From Planctomycetaceae bacterium (GTDB lineage: Bacteria > Planctomycetota > Planctomycetia > Pirellulales > Pirellulaceae): a stretch of 64,000 nt of DNA. Shown here piece by piece: positions 53,582-62,571 of the stretch; position 1 is the first letter of the stretch, and every line of letters begins with the position of its first letter. The position numbers and the translations under genes are program-made. The DNA is taken from the NCBI GenBank assembly GCA_021298315.1, contig JAJTFC010000020.1, forward strand, positions 1 to 64,000, given 5' to 3'. The notes beneath the pieces were generated by a model, which saw nothing but the letters and a program-made list of their open reading frames with translations, was not told the origin of the DNA and made no database searches.

Positions 53582-55193
53582 CAGCGCGCTGGCTCCTGAG
53601 AAATCCAAGTGCTCTGGCAGATTTCGAGACGATCTGTGCTCGACTCTCAAGGAAAACTTTGCGAAGGAAGCCCAGTTGTTCCTCTGTTGGCAATGCGCTC
53701 GTGTAGGCGATTTGCTGAAACTGTAAGGTCAAGGGCTCATGCGCTCGATCACCAGGCCGTTCGCGGTTTAAAATGGTGTTTGTCCAACGTCCACCTTGCG
53801 TTCGAAACTCCACCGAGCCCTCGTACTTATACGGGTTTGCTTGCTGGTCGAAAAGGGAAAAATGAAGGATTGCAAGATCCCCCAGATCGTTTCTCAAAAC
53901 CGTCTCGAAGAATGAGACGCCGTCGATTTCAATCAACTCCGAACTCTCCCTGTTCCATCCTGAATTCATGTAGCACTCCCAAAGGGGGTGCCAACCCCGA
54001 AATGGAAAATCAAGGCTTAGGGTCAAACGTCCTAATTCGCTCGATAGCTCCCAGACCCGCGAATGCTGACCCAACATGTCGTTGCGATCCCGGTAAGCGG
54101 TGTGAAAACCTACGACTTGAGAACTGCTCGGTGCTATCAAGTCGGAGGCTCCCGGAAACACACCTGCCTCTTCTTGGGTAATGCTCGGTAAATCAGAACT
54201 CGCGTGGAACTCCATGACGGCCCGCACGCTCTCTGGAAAAAAAACAAACAAACACAATGGAAAAACAGCCCAACTCAATCCTAATCGCCCCGAGGAAGTC
54301 GTATCAGATTCCACAGTAACTCTTCTCTTCATGATTGTTTCAAAACCTTCCTCACTGGATGACCATCTCAAATGCAGATAGTTAAGAAACTGAACCGAAC
54401 TCCAGTGGACCCAAGCCGTAAATACAAAAACCCCAAGCCCCAAAAAAGTATGTATCGTTCCGTGCGATAAATCGATCCCAAACCACTCTAGTCCAATGAC
54501 GATCAGATAAATGCGAAGCAGATTTCCCAAGATCGCCCAAATCGGAACCGTTAAGATCGTGACCAAACTGACCCACCAATGGGCCCGCCCCAGGAGCAGT
54601 AGCACACCGGCAACTGCCATCAGAGCATACTGACTATCGACTCCACTACAGGCTTCCTCAACAAACAAAGGTTTGCTCGGAACCTCAATAATGTTGCCCC
54701 GCCGAACGTGCACGATATTCGTTAAATCCATCAAGCGACTGCATGCGAAGGATGAAAAGGATTGCAATCCGCTGATAAGTCGCTTGTCCCATCCCAAGGG
54801 TGCAGGCAATGTGACGACGAGCAATCCGCATATCCCGACGACTCGCAACAGACTCAGACCCGGTCTTGCGAGGAACGCCCATGTCCCTACCAGCATGATC
54901 GCCACGACGTGTGCCAACCAAGGACTCCCAAGATACAATGCCAGCATCGCTGAAAGCATAGATAGGATCCACGCTCCAATCACCCATGCACCAGGACGAA
55001 AATAGCCCTTGGACTCGTCGGATTGACCAAGAAAGTAGACGCAAGCGGCAATAGCCAAAGGAAAAAATTGCAAATGGGGCTTTTGCATCAAGATACGGCA
55101 TTGCATGTAAAGAAGTGGTGATAGTGCGATCAACGGCAATATCAGTGCAATCCAGTTCCATCGACTGAGGCGTTCTGGGTTATCGTTCGACAC
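53568..55193 (-). CDS. Exosortase with EpsI-like C-terminal domain
   Basis: This 541-residue polytopic protein, from a GTG start overlapping the preceding gene by 14 bases, holds the full exosortase triad. C182 lies in EEACSGVDSQY, R227 in LGNLLRIYLI, and H248 in GTIHTFLG. The C-terminal half after about 330 is soluble and looks EpsI-like (VGFHTAYRDRNDML, GWHPLWECYMNSGW, YKYEGSVEFRTQGG). It is probably the enzyme that cuts PEP-CTERM proteins at the sorting signal and ties protein export to polysaccharide production. Planctomycete exosortase type U is a likely match, but subtype is not proved. Confidence 0.85.
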   Translation of the reverse strand: MSNDNPERLSRWNWIALILPLIALSPLLYMQCRILMQKPHLQFFPLAIAACVYFLGQSDESKGYFRPGAWVIGAWILSMLSAMLALYLGSPWLAHVVAIMLVGTWAFLARPGLSLLRVVGICGLLVVTLPAPLGWDKRLISGLQSFSSFACSRLMDLTNIVHVRRGNIIEVPSKPLFVEEACSGVDSQYALMAVAGVLLLLGRAHWWVSLVTILTVPIWAILGNLLRIYLIVIGLEWFGIDLSHGTIHTFLGLGVFVFTAWVHWSSVQFLNYLHLRWSSSEEGFETIMKRRVTVESDTTSSGRLGLSWAVFPLCLFVFFPESVRAVMEFHASSDLPSITQEEAGVFPGASDLIAPSSSQVVGFHTAYRDRNDMLGQHSRVWELSSELGRLTLSLDFPFRGWHPLWECYMNSGWNRESSELIEIDGVSFFETVLRNDLGDLAILHFSLFDQQANPYKYEGSVEFRTQGGRWTNTILNRERPGDRAHEPLTLQFQQIAYTSALPTEEQLGFLRKVFLESRAQIVSKSARALGFLRSQRADGSR

Positions 55194-56025
55194 CCTGACC
55201 TCCTTGGAGTTCCTGCTGGCGAATCTCGGAAATTTTCAAGGCGATAAGATACTCATAGATGGATAGTAATCGGCAATAGTGATAGCCAGGAACCCCATCG
55301 AGAAAACCAGCTTTGAAAAAATACATGTAGACGAATCGAAGAAATCCCCTGCAGGGCAATCGAAACGATAACTCTTTTAAAGCCAAACGACGCAACGCTG
55401 GATCCCTCAACTGAAAGAGATCCGTCCAAGGAATCTTGCGCTGCCTTAAACTTCGAAGTGATTCAATCGCCTCATTCGTCGAGTACTTGTTGTGCTTGTC
55501 GACCCAAGCAGCAAGTCCTTTTCGGAAACTGTAATGGTGAAAGTGCCCTTTGAGTTCTCCGATCGCCCCCTGGACCACAGGAGTGCAATTGACGATTCGC
55601 TCCCATCGCACCATTTCAGGTCGATAAAGCCTTAACACCCATACTGGATAGATCCCGCAGTGCTTGATCCAACGATCCATGAAGTAATTTTTATATCGCA
55701 AGCGATAAGCGACATTCGTGTTCGTTGTGTCCAAGGCGATCGATTTCATTTCGCCGACCAAGTCCGATGGGAGGACTTCGTCGGCGTCCGAGCAATAGAC
55801 CCAAGGATACTTGTATTCGATCTGCGTACTTGCCCAATTGAGTTGCGCCGACTCATCGGCAAACCGACGCTCGATCACGCGGCAACCAGCCTGCTCTGCA
55901 ATTTGAACCGTTTGGTCCTTACTGCCTGAATCCAAAACTACAATATCATCGCACCATGAGAGAGACTCAAGGCAATGCGGCAGATTGATCTGCTCGTTGA
56001 GGGTCCGAATCAAAACCGAGATCAT
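55180..56025 (-). CDS. Family 2 glycosyltransferase (WaaE/KdtX-like)
   Basis: This 281-residue GT-A enzyme has the N-terminal MISVLIRTLNEQINLPHCLE, IVVLDSGSKDQTVQIAE, and the SDADEVLP metal-site motif. The latter part (GHFHHYSFRKG, KYSTNEAI, GFLRFVYMYFFKAGFLDG) matches the subgroup that adds sugars to lipid-linked or core saccharides. Its start overlaps the acetyltransferase stop by four bases and its end overlaps the exosortase start. It works on the cytoplasmic membrane face. Confidence 0.85.
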   Translation of the reverse strand: MISVLIRTLNEQINLPHCLESLSWCDDIVVLDSGSKDQTVQIAEQAGCRVIERRFADESAQLNWASTQIEYKYPWVYCSDADEVLPSDLVGEMKSIALDTTNTNVAYRLRYKNYFMDRWIKHCGIYPVWVLRLYRPEMVRWERIVNCTPVVQGAIGELKGHFHHYSFRKGLAAWVDKHNKYSTNEAIESLRSLRQRKIPWTDLFQLRDPALRRLALKELSFRLPCRGFLRFVYMYFFKAGFLDGVPGYHYCRLLSIYEYLIALKISEIRQQELQGGQGVER

Positions 56026-56609
56026 GAGACGCTTGGTTTCACTCGCCTTTGTTTTTTCACTATGGCTGGGTTGCCAGCTACCACTGTCCAGGGGGCAACG
56101 TCTTTACTGACTACGGCACAGGCGGCCACGACGGAACCTTCTCCAAGTCGAACCCCGGGACCTATAAACGCGCGTGCGCAAACCCAAGTTCCATTTTCGA
56201 TGACAATCGGCGCATGGGTCAACTCCATCTGTGGATCCGTTATATCGTGACTTCCGGTGCACAAAAACGCTTGCATACTCACCGTGCAATGCGAGCCGAT
56301 CTCGATACGATCGACCGAATAAACCTCGACCCCAGGCCCAATCGCTGTATGTTCGCCTACCTGCAACCTGGCTGGATCCCATATCACCGTCGTCGGATAA
56401 AGATAACTGCTCGATTCAAGCTTGGCACCAAACATTGTCAAAAGAAATCGCCGCCAGGCAAAAGCCCGTTTGGGACTCCAACGATAAAGACTCGATTGGA
56501 CCAATCCCCAGAGTAAACGCCGAAGTTTCGCACCCAAAGTGGCCCTGTTGATGTACTTCGACAAGTCCAGACCGCCGGCCGAAGTCGGATCACGGAATAT
56601 AGAGTTCAT
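56022..56609 (-). CDS. WcaF-like O-acetyltransferase (left-handed beta-helix)
   Basis: This 195-residue hexapeptide-repeat acetyltransferase has the subgroup's N-terminus (NRATLGAKLRRLLWGLVQSSLYRWSP) and repeated strands IGPGVEVYSVDRIEIGSHCTV, CTGSHDI, IENGTWVCARAFIGPGV, VVAACAVVSKDV, ending VAGNPAIVKK. It probably O-acetylates a sugar of the repeat unit, as WcaF in colanic acid. It overlaps the neighbouring glycosyltransferase genes on both sides. Confidence 0.88.
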   Translation of the reverse strand: MNSIFRDPTSAGGLDLSKYINRATLGAKLRRLLWGLVQSSLYRWSPKRAFAWRRFLLTMFGAKLESSSYLYPTTVIWDPARLQVGEHTAIGPGVEVYSVDRIEIGSHCTVSMQAFLCTGSHDITDPQMELTHAPIVIENGTWVCARAFIGPGVRLGEGSVVAACAVVSKDVAPWTVVAGNPAIVKKQRRVKPSVS

Positions 56610-57693
56610 ACGCCTCTTTCAACCGTTGAGCAATCGTTGGCCAAGCAAATTCATCGCGAGCCCACGCACGACCTCGCTGGCCCATCGCGTAGAGATCTTG
56701 CGAGCGGGTCGATGTAGCCTGCGCAAGGGCCTGAGTGATCCCTTCGACCGAGGGCGCAACCCACCACCCACACCGATGATCGATGAGCCCCTGCCAGGGT
56801 GCTCCCGTCGTGGTTACGACCGGCAATCGATACGCGAGTGCTTCGGCCACTGCGATCCCAAAATTCTCACTGAAGGTCGGCAAAATGAACAAATCCGAGC
56901 TCAAGAACGCGTTCGCTTTATCGTCCCCATAAACTGCATCCTGAAACGTCCAGCTCTTCTGTAAATCGTAACGCTTAACTTGCGATTCCACCCATTGCCT
57001 GTGCCCACATGCGTCGGGTCCGACAACCCGCATCTGCCAGCCCCGAGGGCGGACTTTTGCCCAGGCCTCGACGAGCATACCTAACCCCTTTTTCGGATGG
57101 ATTCGACTGAGAAAAAGTGCTGTTCGTACCGATGTCGAATCTCTTGGTGGTATTTCACGGTCCAGGCCCGAAAGGTCGGCCGGAAATTCGATGCCGTTCG
57201 GAAGAATTACCGTCTCATTGGTAAGTCCGAGTCGGGAGAACTGTTCGGCCTCGCTAGGGGCCGTTGCAAGCAGCATCGCGGAGTGTTTCAGATCATTCCG
57301 TTGGTACATCCACCATGCCAATCTTTTCTTCCACCTTCGGTGACTCATCGCCCAAGGTTCCAACATGCCGTGGGGAGAAAAGACGTAAGGAATCCGCAAT
57401 TGCCTTGCAAGTTTCGAAACCTTGTGTAAGTACCACTCCCAAACCCCATGGATATGCAGCGCCCCGATACTGTCCCGAGGCTCGACGGCAAGTAGATGCT
57501 CCAAGCTGGGATAGGATTTACTGGAACAAACAGCGTACCTTTTAGGATCATCCTTTGCATCGGGACAGACTAGCATCCCTTTCTGACCGCTGAGCCGCAG
57601 AGCCTCCATAAGCTGCGTGGCTGACAAGGAAGGCCCACCTCGGTCGAGCCGAGTCGAGGTAATCACGTGAATGACCGATTTACCTTTGAGCAT
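56590..57693 (-). CDS. Family 4 glycosyltransferase
   Basis: This 367-residue GT-B enzyme starts with KSVIHVITSTRLDRGGPSLS and has the subgroup's FSPHGMLEPWAM and NGIEFP elements. The donor-site region carries FLSRIHPKKGLGMLVEAW and LILPTFSENFGIAVAEALAYRLPVVTT. It makes a glycosidic bond with retention in the exopolysaccharide. Its stop overlaps the start of the acetyltransferase by 20 bases. Confidence 0.88.
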   Translation of the reverse strand: MLKGKSVIHVITSTRLDRGGPSLSATQLMEALRLSGQKGMLVCPDAKDDPKRYAVCSSKSYPSLEHLLAVEPRDSIGALHIHGVWEWYLHKVSKLARQLRIPYVFSPHGMLEPWAMSHRRWKKRLAWWMYQRNDLKHSAMLLATAPSEAEQFSRLGLTNETVILPNGIEFPADLSGLDREIPPRDSTSVRTALFLSRIHPKKGLGMLVEAWAKVRPRGWQMRVVGPDACGHRQWVESQVKRYDLQKSWTFQDAVYGDDKANAFLSSDLFILPTFSENFGIAVAEALAYRLPVVTTTGAPWQGLIDHRCGWWVAPSVEGITQALAQATSTRSQDLYAMGQRGRAWARDEFAWPTIAQRLKEAYELYIP

Positions 57694-58751
57694 CAGATAG
57701 CCTGCAAGTGCTCCGAAAGGACAACAGCACGTTGCTCCCAGGTATGCTTCGACAAATCGTACGCCACATCGGGCTGCCTAGCGCGAAGCATCGTCTCGTA
57801 AATCGCCTCGGCTAGAGCTTCGGGAGTCGGCTCGACATAGACAGCATGATCACCCAAAATGGATCTTACCTCGCCAACATCCGATGTGATCACTGGCCTT
57901 TGCGCTTGCGCGAACTGAAAACACTTAAATGGGCACCTTGCCAAATTCAATTCCTTACGACGTATCGGGAAGACCAAACAATGCGCCTCGCGGAGTTGTC
58001 TGAGCATCGGCTCCCAATCAAGGTAACCAGGAAACTCAAACTTCTCTAAGCCCAACTCAGCAACTCGCGCCTCGCAACGCTCAAGTTCGGCTCCTTTTCC
58101 TATCCAGCGGATAGGCACTTCTTGACCACGCCCACGCAGAACTCCTGCAGCTTCCACAAGAAGATCGTGATCCCAATTCGGATGAAGGCTTCCCATACCG
58201 ATGGCTACAGGTTGCATACCTTCAAAACCTGGGTTCGGAAACTCTTTAGGTAGGCAAGCATAAGGCAAGTACAGCGAGTCCTTGGCAAAGCGTGAGAGAA
58301 TATATCTCGAAAGCCACGAGCTTGCGGTGATGACTGCAGATGCGCGCCGAATCAACCACCGATCCCGAATTTGCTTGTACCATCGACGAATCGAATTCTG
58401 TTCGGCAAAGGTAGTCCAATCCTCCCAATCAAATACAAATTTTTGACGCTGATGGATCGTCGAAAGCATCATCGCTTTCTCTTTGGGATTAAGCATGTGC
58501 ACGAAGTCAGGTCGCTCTTGTCGAAGAATTCCCCCCAAGCTCGAAAGGATCTTCCTTGCACTTGGATCGTAAAAAACCCATTTGGACTTCTCGGAATGTT
58601 TGAACGCCCGATTCGATGGGGTGTCTGGAATCGCCACGTGTGCGTCCCATCCGAGTCTCCTTAGATGTACCGCTAGTTGCGACGCACGTATACAACCTGT
58701 CGTACTAAGGTCACCGAAACTGATGAAAAGGATCTTCCTAGGAGCCATCAT
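57693..58751 (-). CDS. Family 4 glycosyltransferase
   Basis: From the ATG at 58751 the product is 352 residues. The start overlaps the stop of the polymerase gene as ATGA; the frame is open to 59003 but the upstream codons run inside that gene. It has the N-terminal RKILFISFGDLSTTG, a RASAVITASSWLSRYI element and the donor site GMGSLHPNWDHDLLVEAA...FPIRRKELNLARCPFKCFQF. A single-base overlap joins it to the next glycosyltransferase. Confidence 0.85.
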   Translation of the reverse strand: MMAPRKILFISFGDLSTTGCIRASQLAVHLRRLGWDAHVAIPDTPSNRAFKHSEKSKWVFYDPSARKILSSLGGILRQERPDFVHMLNPKEKAMMLSTIHQRQKFVFDWEDWTTFAEQNSIRRWYKQIRDRWLIRRASAVITASSWLSRYILSRFAKDSLYLPYACLPKEFPNPGFEGMQPVAIGMGSLHPNWDHDLLVEAAGVLRGRGQEVPIRWIGKGAELERCEARVAELGLEKFEFPGYLDWEPMLRQLREAHCLVFPIRRKELNLARCPFKCFQFAQAQRPVITSDVGEVRSILGDHAVYVEPTPEALAEAIYETMLRARQPDVAYDLSKHTWEQRAVVLSEHLQAI

Positions 58752-60091
58752 CTCTTGGTATCGGTCGCGGAACGACGAAAAAATGACACTGCAAAAATAA
58801 GAAACGCCATACTCATAGGCCACGAAAACCTTGCGAAGGCATTTGGAGAAAATAAAACGTGCCAACAAAAATAAGGCACGTAGACCACCGCGATAGCCGT
58901 CATGCCGATCGAGCCCGTGATCAGTAATTGGTTTGACAGATAGAACGTTCGAAAGATCACATAAACCCAAAAAACGAAGCCTGCCAAACCTCCGAATACC
59001 CATGCACCAAGCAATACCGAGTGGACCGGCAGGATATCCTGTGCTAGTTTCTTAGGCGCTGATGCTCCGTAAATCTCGCGCATCTTCAAGAGATAGAGAC
59101 GTCGCAAATGCCCGGGATTAGCCCAAGACCCATGCCCTAGAATAGGTTTTTCATAAATCGCGTCTAGGGCAATGACCGATTCGTTCCTGGCCAACAACAA
59201 AACTTCCACAGGATTGTAAGGGTTCTTAGCCAAGTCGATCTGCATTTTTGCAGCTTTACCCAACGCACCGCTTTGTGCGTAGATCACATACAGCAAAAAA
59301 AGAGGAACCATCAACAAGGCACATATCATCAGTCCCGAACGCATCGAATAACGCAAATCCCCTCGGGAATGCGTTAGCTGCATCCACAAATAGAAGAAAA
59401 ACAAAGTGCTGATCAGAACCACAAGTCCATCGGATCGCCCGCCATACATGTTTGCTACGAGTCCATAAGCAATCCCGATCGGAAAAACCAACCAAGGATG
59501 GGATCGATAGAACAAAAACGCGAAAAGCGCGAAGGCAGGATGCGCCCATCCGGAGACATAAAAATCCCAGATATTCTCGGTATAACTTGAATTGCTACCG
59601 CCGAATCGATACAGCAGTCCAGCACTCAACACCCCTCCGGCACAGGCCCCCAAAAGCGTACCAAGGTGCTGGCTAGGGTTGCGACTATACAATCCGCAAA
59701 AAAACAAAAACGTCGTTAAAGTAAGGAAAACACTTCCCATGCCTCGGAGTGAATTTTTCATCGTCGTCGCGTTGTACAAGTCGCTCAAGCCCTGCGAAAT
59801 AAACCAAAGCACCCCTAAACCGACAATCGCTAACACCTCCCGGTTGCGGAGCGCTTTGAGTATCTGCTTCATGTAGAACGGATACAAAGCCAAAACAAGC
59901 AACTCACCAAATCGAAATGTGCCCACCAAATTCACCGGAATCACCATGCTTGCAGCAATCAGGAACGGAATCAGATTGCGTCTGTCCAACAGTAGACGCC
60001 AACCGTTGGATGCATCGATGCGTGGTATTTGCACCAGTGATTTTGATTGTCCCGGTACGAGAGACTCGGTAGCGAAAGTAGGTTGCATCAC
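58748..60091 (-). CDS. Wzy-like polysaccharide polymerase / O-antigen ligase-fold protein
   Basis: This 447-residue polytopic protein has about eleven hydrophobic segments and a large periplasmic loop (about 260-330) with the ARNESVIALDAIYEKPILGHGSW stretch typical of O-antigen polymerase/ligase family proteins. It probably joins undecaprenyl-linked repeat units in the periplasm. Start may be GTG 60091 or ATG 60088; the GTG overlaps the preceding stop. Confidence 0.75.
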   Translation of the reverse strand: MMQPTFATESLVPGQSKSLVQIPRIDASNGWRLLLDRRNLIPFLIAASMVIPVNLVGTFRFGELLVLALYPFYMKQILKALRNREVLAIVGLGVLWFISQGLSDLYNATTMKNSLRGMGSVFLTLTTFLFFCGLYSRNPSQHLGTLLGACAGGVLSAGLLYRFGGSNSSYTENIWDFYVSGWAHPAFALFAFLFYRSHPWLVFPIGIAYGLVANMYGGRSDGLVVLISTLFFFYLWMQLTHSRGDLRYSMRSGLMICALLMVPLFLLYVIYAQSGALGKAAKMQIDLAKNPYNPVEVLLLARNESVIALDAIYEKPILGHGSWANPGHLRRLYLLKMREIYGASAPKKLAQDILPVHSVLLGAWVFGGLAGFVFWVYVIFRTFYLSNQLLITGSIGMTAIAVVYVPYFCWHVLFSPNAFARFSWPMSMAFLIFAVSFFRRSATDTKR

Positions 60092-61035
60092 CGATTCCTT
60101 ATCGATTTCATTACGCCCTTGACACCCCGAGATCTAGCTTTTCCGAAGGCCCAGCGGATCGCATAAACGAGGGCAAAACCCAAAGCAACTCGGCCGCCTC
60201 GTTCTCGGACGACCTGCTCGTAAACCGAATTAAACACAGGCCTTACGAAACTTTTGACCCACAGTGTAGATCGATAGCGGTCATAAAATTCAGGCCGGTG
60301 TTTGTTGACGAAGTACCAACGAACCCATTCCCTCGGCAAATTGAGATCCCTTGCCTGGATCGTGATCGAACCCTCGTGGGCATGCATGACCACGAGCCGT
60401 TTATCAACGCATCGGACTATTGGATACCGAAGTGCGATCAGAAGGAATAGCAACTGATCAGGCCCCGCCCCGTGACTAGCATAATCAATCCCAAAGGGAT
60501 TGGGGATCTGATCTATCAGAGTCTCAAGCATGTCCTTTCGCCGAAACAATGTGCTCAAGGGGGAAATCAATTGAATCTCGCTGGGGTTTAGAAAAATTGC
60601 TGCCTCGAGCAACTCCTCCCTCGAGATAATCGATTTTGACTGAAAGCTCGATGCCCCATAGTACCCCCCCTGCCCTTGCACTGTATGACCGGTCATCACA
60701 TATGCGGTTTTCGCGTCGAACAAATCGAGGGTATCGACAAGAAAATCCGGCTCAAGCCGATCGTCAGAAAAGAGAAGATGGCAGTATTCGCCTCTAGCTG
60801 CCTCGATCCCTAATCGCCAGTTCCTTACCGGTCCAACGTTCCGATCATTTCGCAGACACCTTATCCGTGAATCCCGCTTCGCGTAGTCCTGTACGACGGC
60901 CCAAGTCCCATCCGTACTGCAATTGTCGATTACCACAATTTCGTGACCTTCGACCGATTGAGCCAGCGCTGATTCCATCGCAGGCTTGACCAACTCCTGT
61001 CGATTGTAAACCGGAATGACCGTACTGACTCTCAC
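60088..61035 (-). CDS. Family 2 glycosyltransferase
   Basis: This 315-residue GT-A enzyme reads RVSTVIPVYNRQELVKPAM, HEIVVIDNCSTDGTWAVVQDY, RNVGPVRNWRLGIEAARGEY and the metal-site SDDRLEPDF. Its GTG start overlaps the flippase stop by four bases, and its stop overlaps the polymerase start. It acts on the cytoplasmic side in repeat-unit assembly. The donor is unknown. Confidence 0.87.
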   Translation of the reverse strand: MRVSTVIPVYNRQELVKPAMESALAQSVEGHEIVVIDNCSTDGTWAVVQDYAKRDSRIRCLRNDRNVGPVRNWRLGIEAARGEYCHLLFSDDRLEPDFLVDTLDLFDAKTAYVMTGHTVQGQGGYYGASSFQSKSIISREELLEAAIFLNPSEIQLISPLSTLFRRKDMLETLIDQIPNPFGIDYASHGAGPDQLLFLLIALRYPIVRCVDKRLVVMHAHEGSITIQARDLNLPREWVRWYFVNKHRPEFYDRYRSTLWVKSFVRPVFNSVYEQVVRERGGRVALGFALVYAIRWAFGKARSRGVKGVMKSIRNR

Positions 61036-62342
61036 GGCTTAACCCCACATTGCTTTGTGCATCCCCACCAAACAAAAGGCGCAACAAGTCCAAACAGGGA
61101 TATCGATAAGGCACTGGAAATAAGTACCCCCGCAATCCCGAACCCCCCGATGCCGCAAAGCCAAATAGCAAGAGGTACGTTCAAGAGTGACGCAATGACT
61201 GAACAATAGATTTGCTCCTTGGTTCGACCCATCCCATTGAGCAAGCTGGCGTAGGCACTCCCCCAAATCACGACCCACGTATAAACCACCATGGTCACGC
61301 GTACCATAGGCGAGATCGTGATGCTAGAATCGATCAATGATTGGATCAACGGATTCATCGCGATCCCGATCACAATCGAAACGATTCCAAATGGTATCAT
61401 CAAAGCTGTCACGATCCGCCAAAGTCGAAGCATCATCGCTTGATCCCGTTTGGCCCACGCGGTTCCCGACAAAGCCCAAATCGGCCCAGTGCATAAACTG
61501 AACCCAGTGGTTGCCAATGCCGAAAGCCGCAATACCACATCGTACTCAGCCACCATCACCGGCCCAAGCATCTGCAGAACGATCAGCCGATCTGTCATGA
61601 AAATCACCATGTAGGTAATCTCGATCAACAGAAACGATATTCCTACTTTCGCAACTTCCAGAAAAATAACCCAAGAAGCGTCCGACCATCGCGGAACCAA
61701 GCTCGGAAACCAACGGAACAAATAGCTCGACTGAATCGCATATCCCAATGCAAAGAGAGCGAAGTTCGTCCCCGCCAATTCCGGCAATGTCACTCCGCGC
61801 CCCAACCAATTAGCCAAGAACAAATAGAAAAACAAACCGATCGAAGCTGCAAATCCAACCAACGATGTCGCCGAATTCCAATGCTTTGCATACAAAATCG
61901 CATGAACCACGCCTGACAATTGCGTCAAAACAAAGGTCAAAAAGCAAAAAAACACACTCCAAGCAATCGTACGATCCGAACCAGAACTCCGGAGCCACAA
62001 AGCCAACGGTAAATCCATCAGGAAAAGAAAAACCACCAAAACGCAAGCGATCAGCCCCCACAAAACCATTTGACCAAACAGTGTCGAAGACAAATATCGA
62101 CGCGCTAGCCGATCATCTCCTACACCCAACGATTCAATCAACTTGTTGCGAAGCCCCTTGCCAATCCCCAATTCCAAAACCATAACCCATATCACCAACG
62201 ACTGGAGCACCACCCAGACCCCATACTCGCCCTTACCCAAAGCTTTCATCAAAAGTGGCAGCATCGCAAACTGCAACACAAACGTGCTGAGTTTGAGCAC
62301 CGTCGACAATCCAACGTTCCGTAAGAAAACATCCCGCAACAT
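61032..62342 (-). CDS. Wzx-like polysaccharide flippase
   Basis: From the ATG at 62342 the product is 436 residues with about twelve to fourteen helices, typical of the MOP (Wzx/MATE-like) superfamily. The N-terminal FLRNVGLSTVLKLSTFVLQFAMLPLLMKALGKGEYGVWVVLQS is the family's GxxY/EYG region, given here in parts. It flips the lipid-linked repeat unit across the inner membrane. It is the first gene of the minus-strand cluster; the promoter would lie in 62343-62571. Confidence 0.85.
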   Translation of the reverse strand: MLRDVFLRNVGLSTVLKLSTFVLQFAMLPLLMKALGKGEYGVWVVLQSLVIWVMVLELGIGKGLRNKLIESLGVGDDRLARRYLSSTLFGQMVLWGLIACVLVVFLFLMDLPLALWLRSSGSDRTIAWSVFFCFLTFVLTQLSGVVHAILYAKHWNSATSLVGFAASIGLFFYLFLANWLGRGVTLPELAGTNFALFALGYAIQSSYLFRWFPSLVPRWSDASWVIFLEVAKVGISFLLIEITYMVIFMTDRLIVLQMLGPVMVAEYDVVLRLSALATTGFSLCTGPIWALSGTAWAKRDQAMMLRLWRIVTALMIPFGIVSIVIGIAMNPLIQSLIDSSITISPMVRVTMVVYTWVVIWGSAYASLLNGMGRTKEQIYCSVIASLLNVPLAIWLCGIGGFGIAGVLISSALSISLFGLVAPFVWWGCTKQCGVKP

Positions 62343-62571
62343 CGTCAATACCCAGAGCCCCCAATCCAAACCGCCACAGAATCAACTAGGCTTATACAAA
62401 GCTACGCCACGGTCGGTGGCACACGAGCCAACGATTTCTCTGATTCAGCCAGGGACTTAGACTCCCAATACCAATTTAGGTCACCCTTTAGTTCGGTAAA
62501 GCAGTACCAAACAGTTTCGCCAGAACAGGCAGAAAATTCTCTCCGGTCAGAAAACTTCCAAGTTCCTTAGG

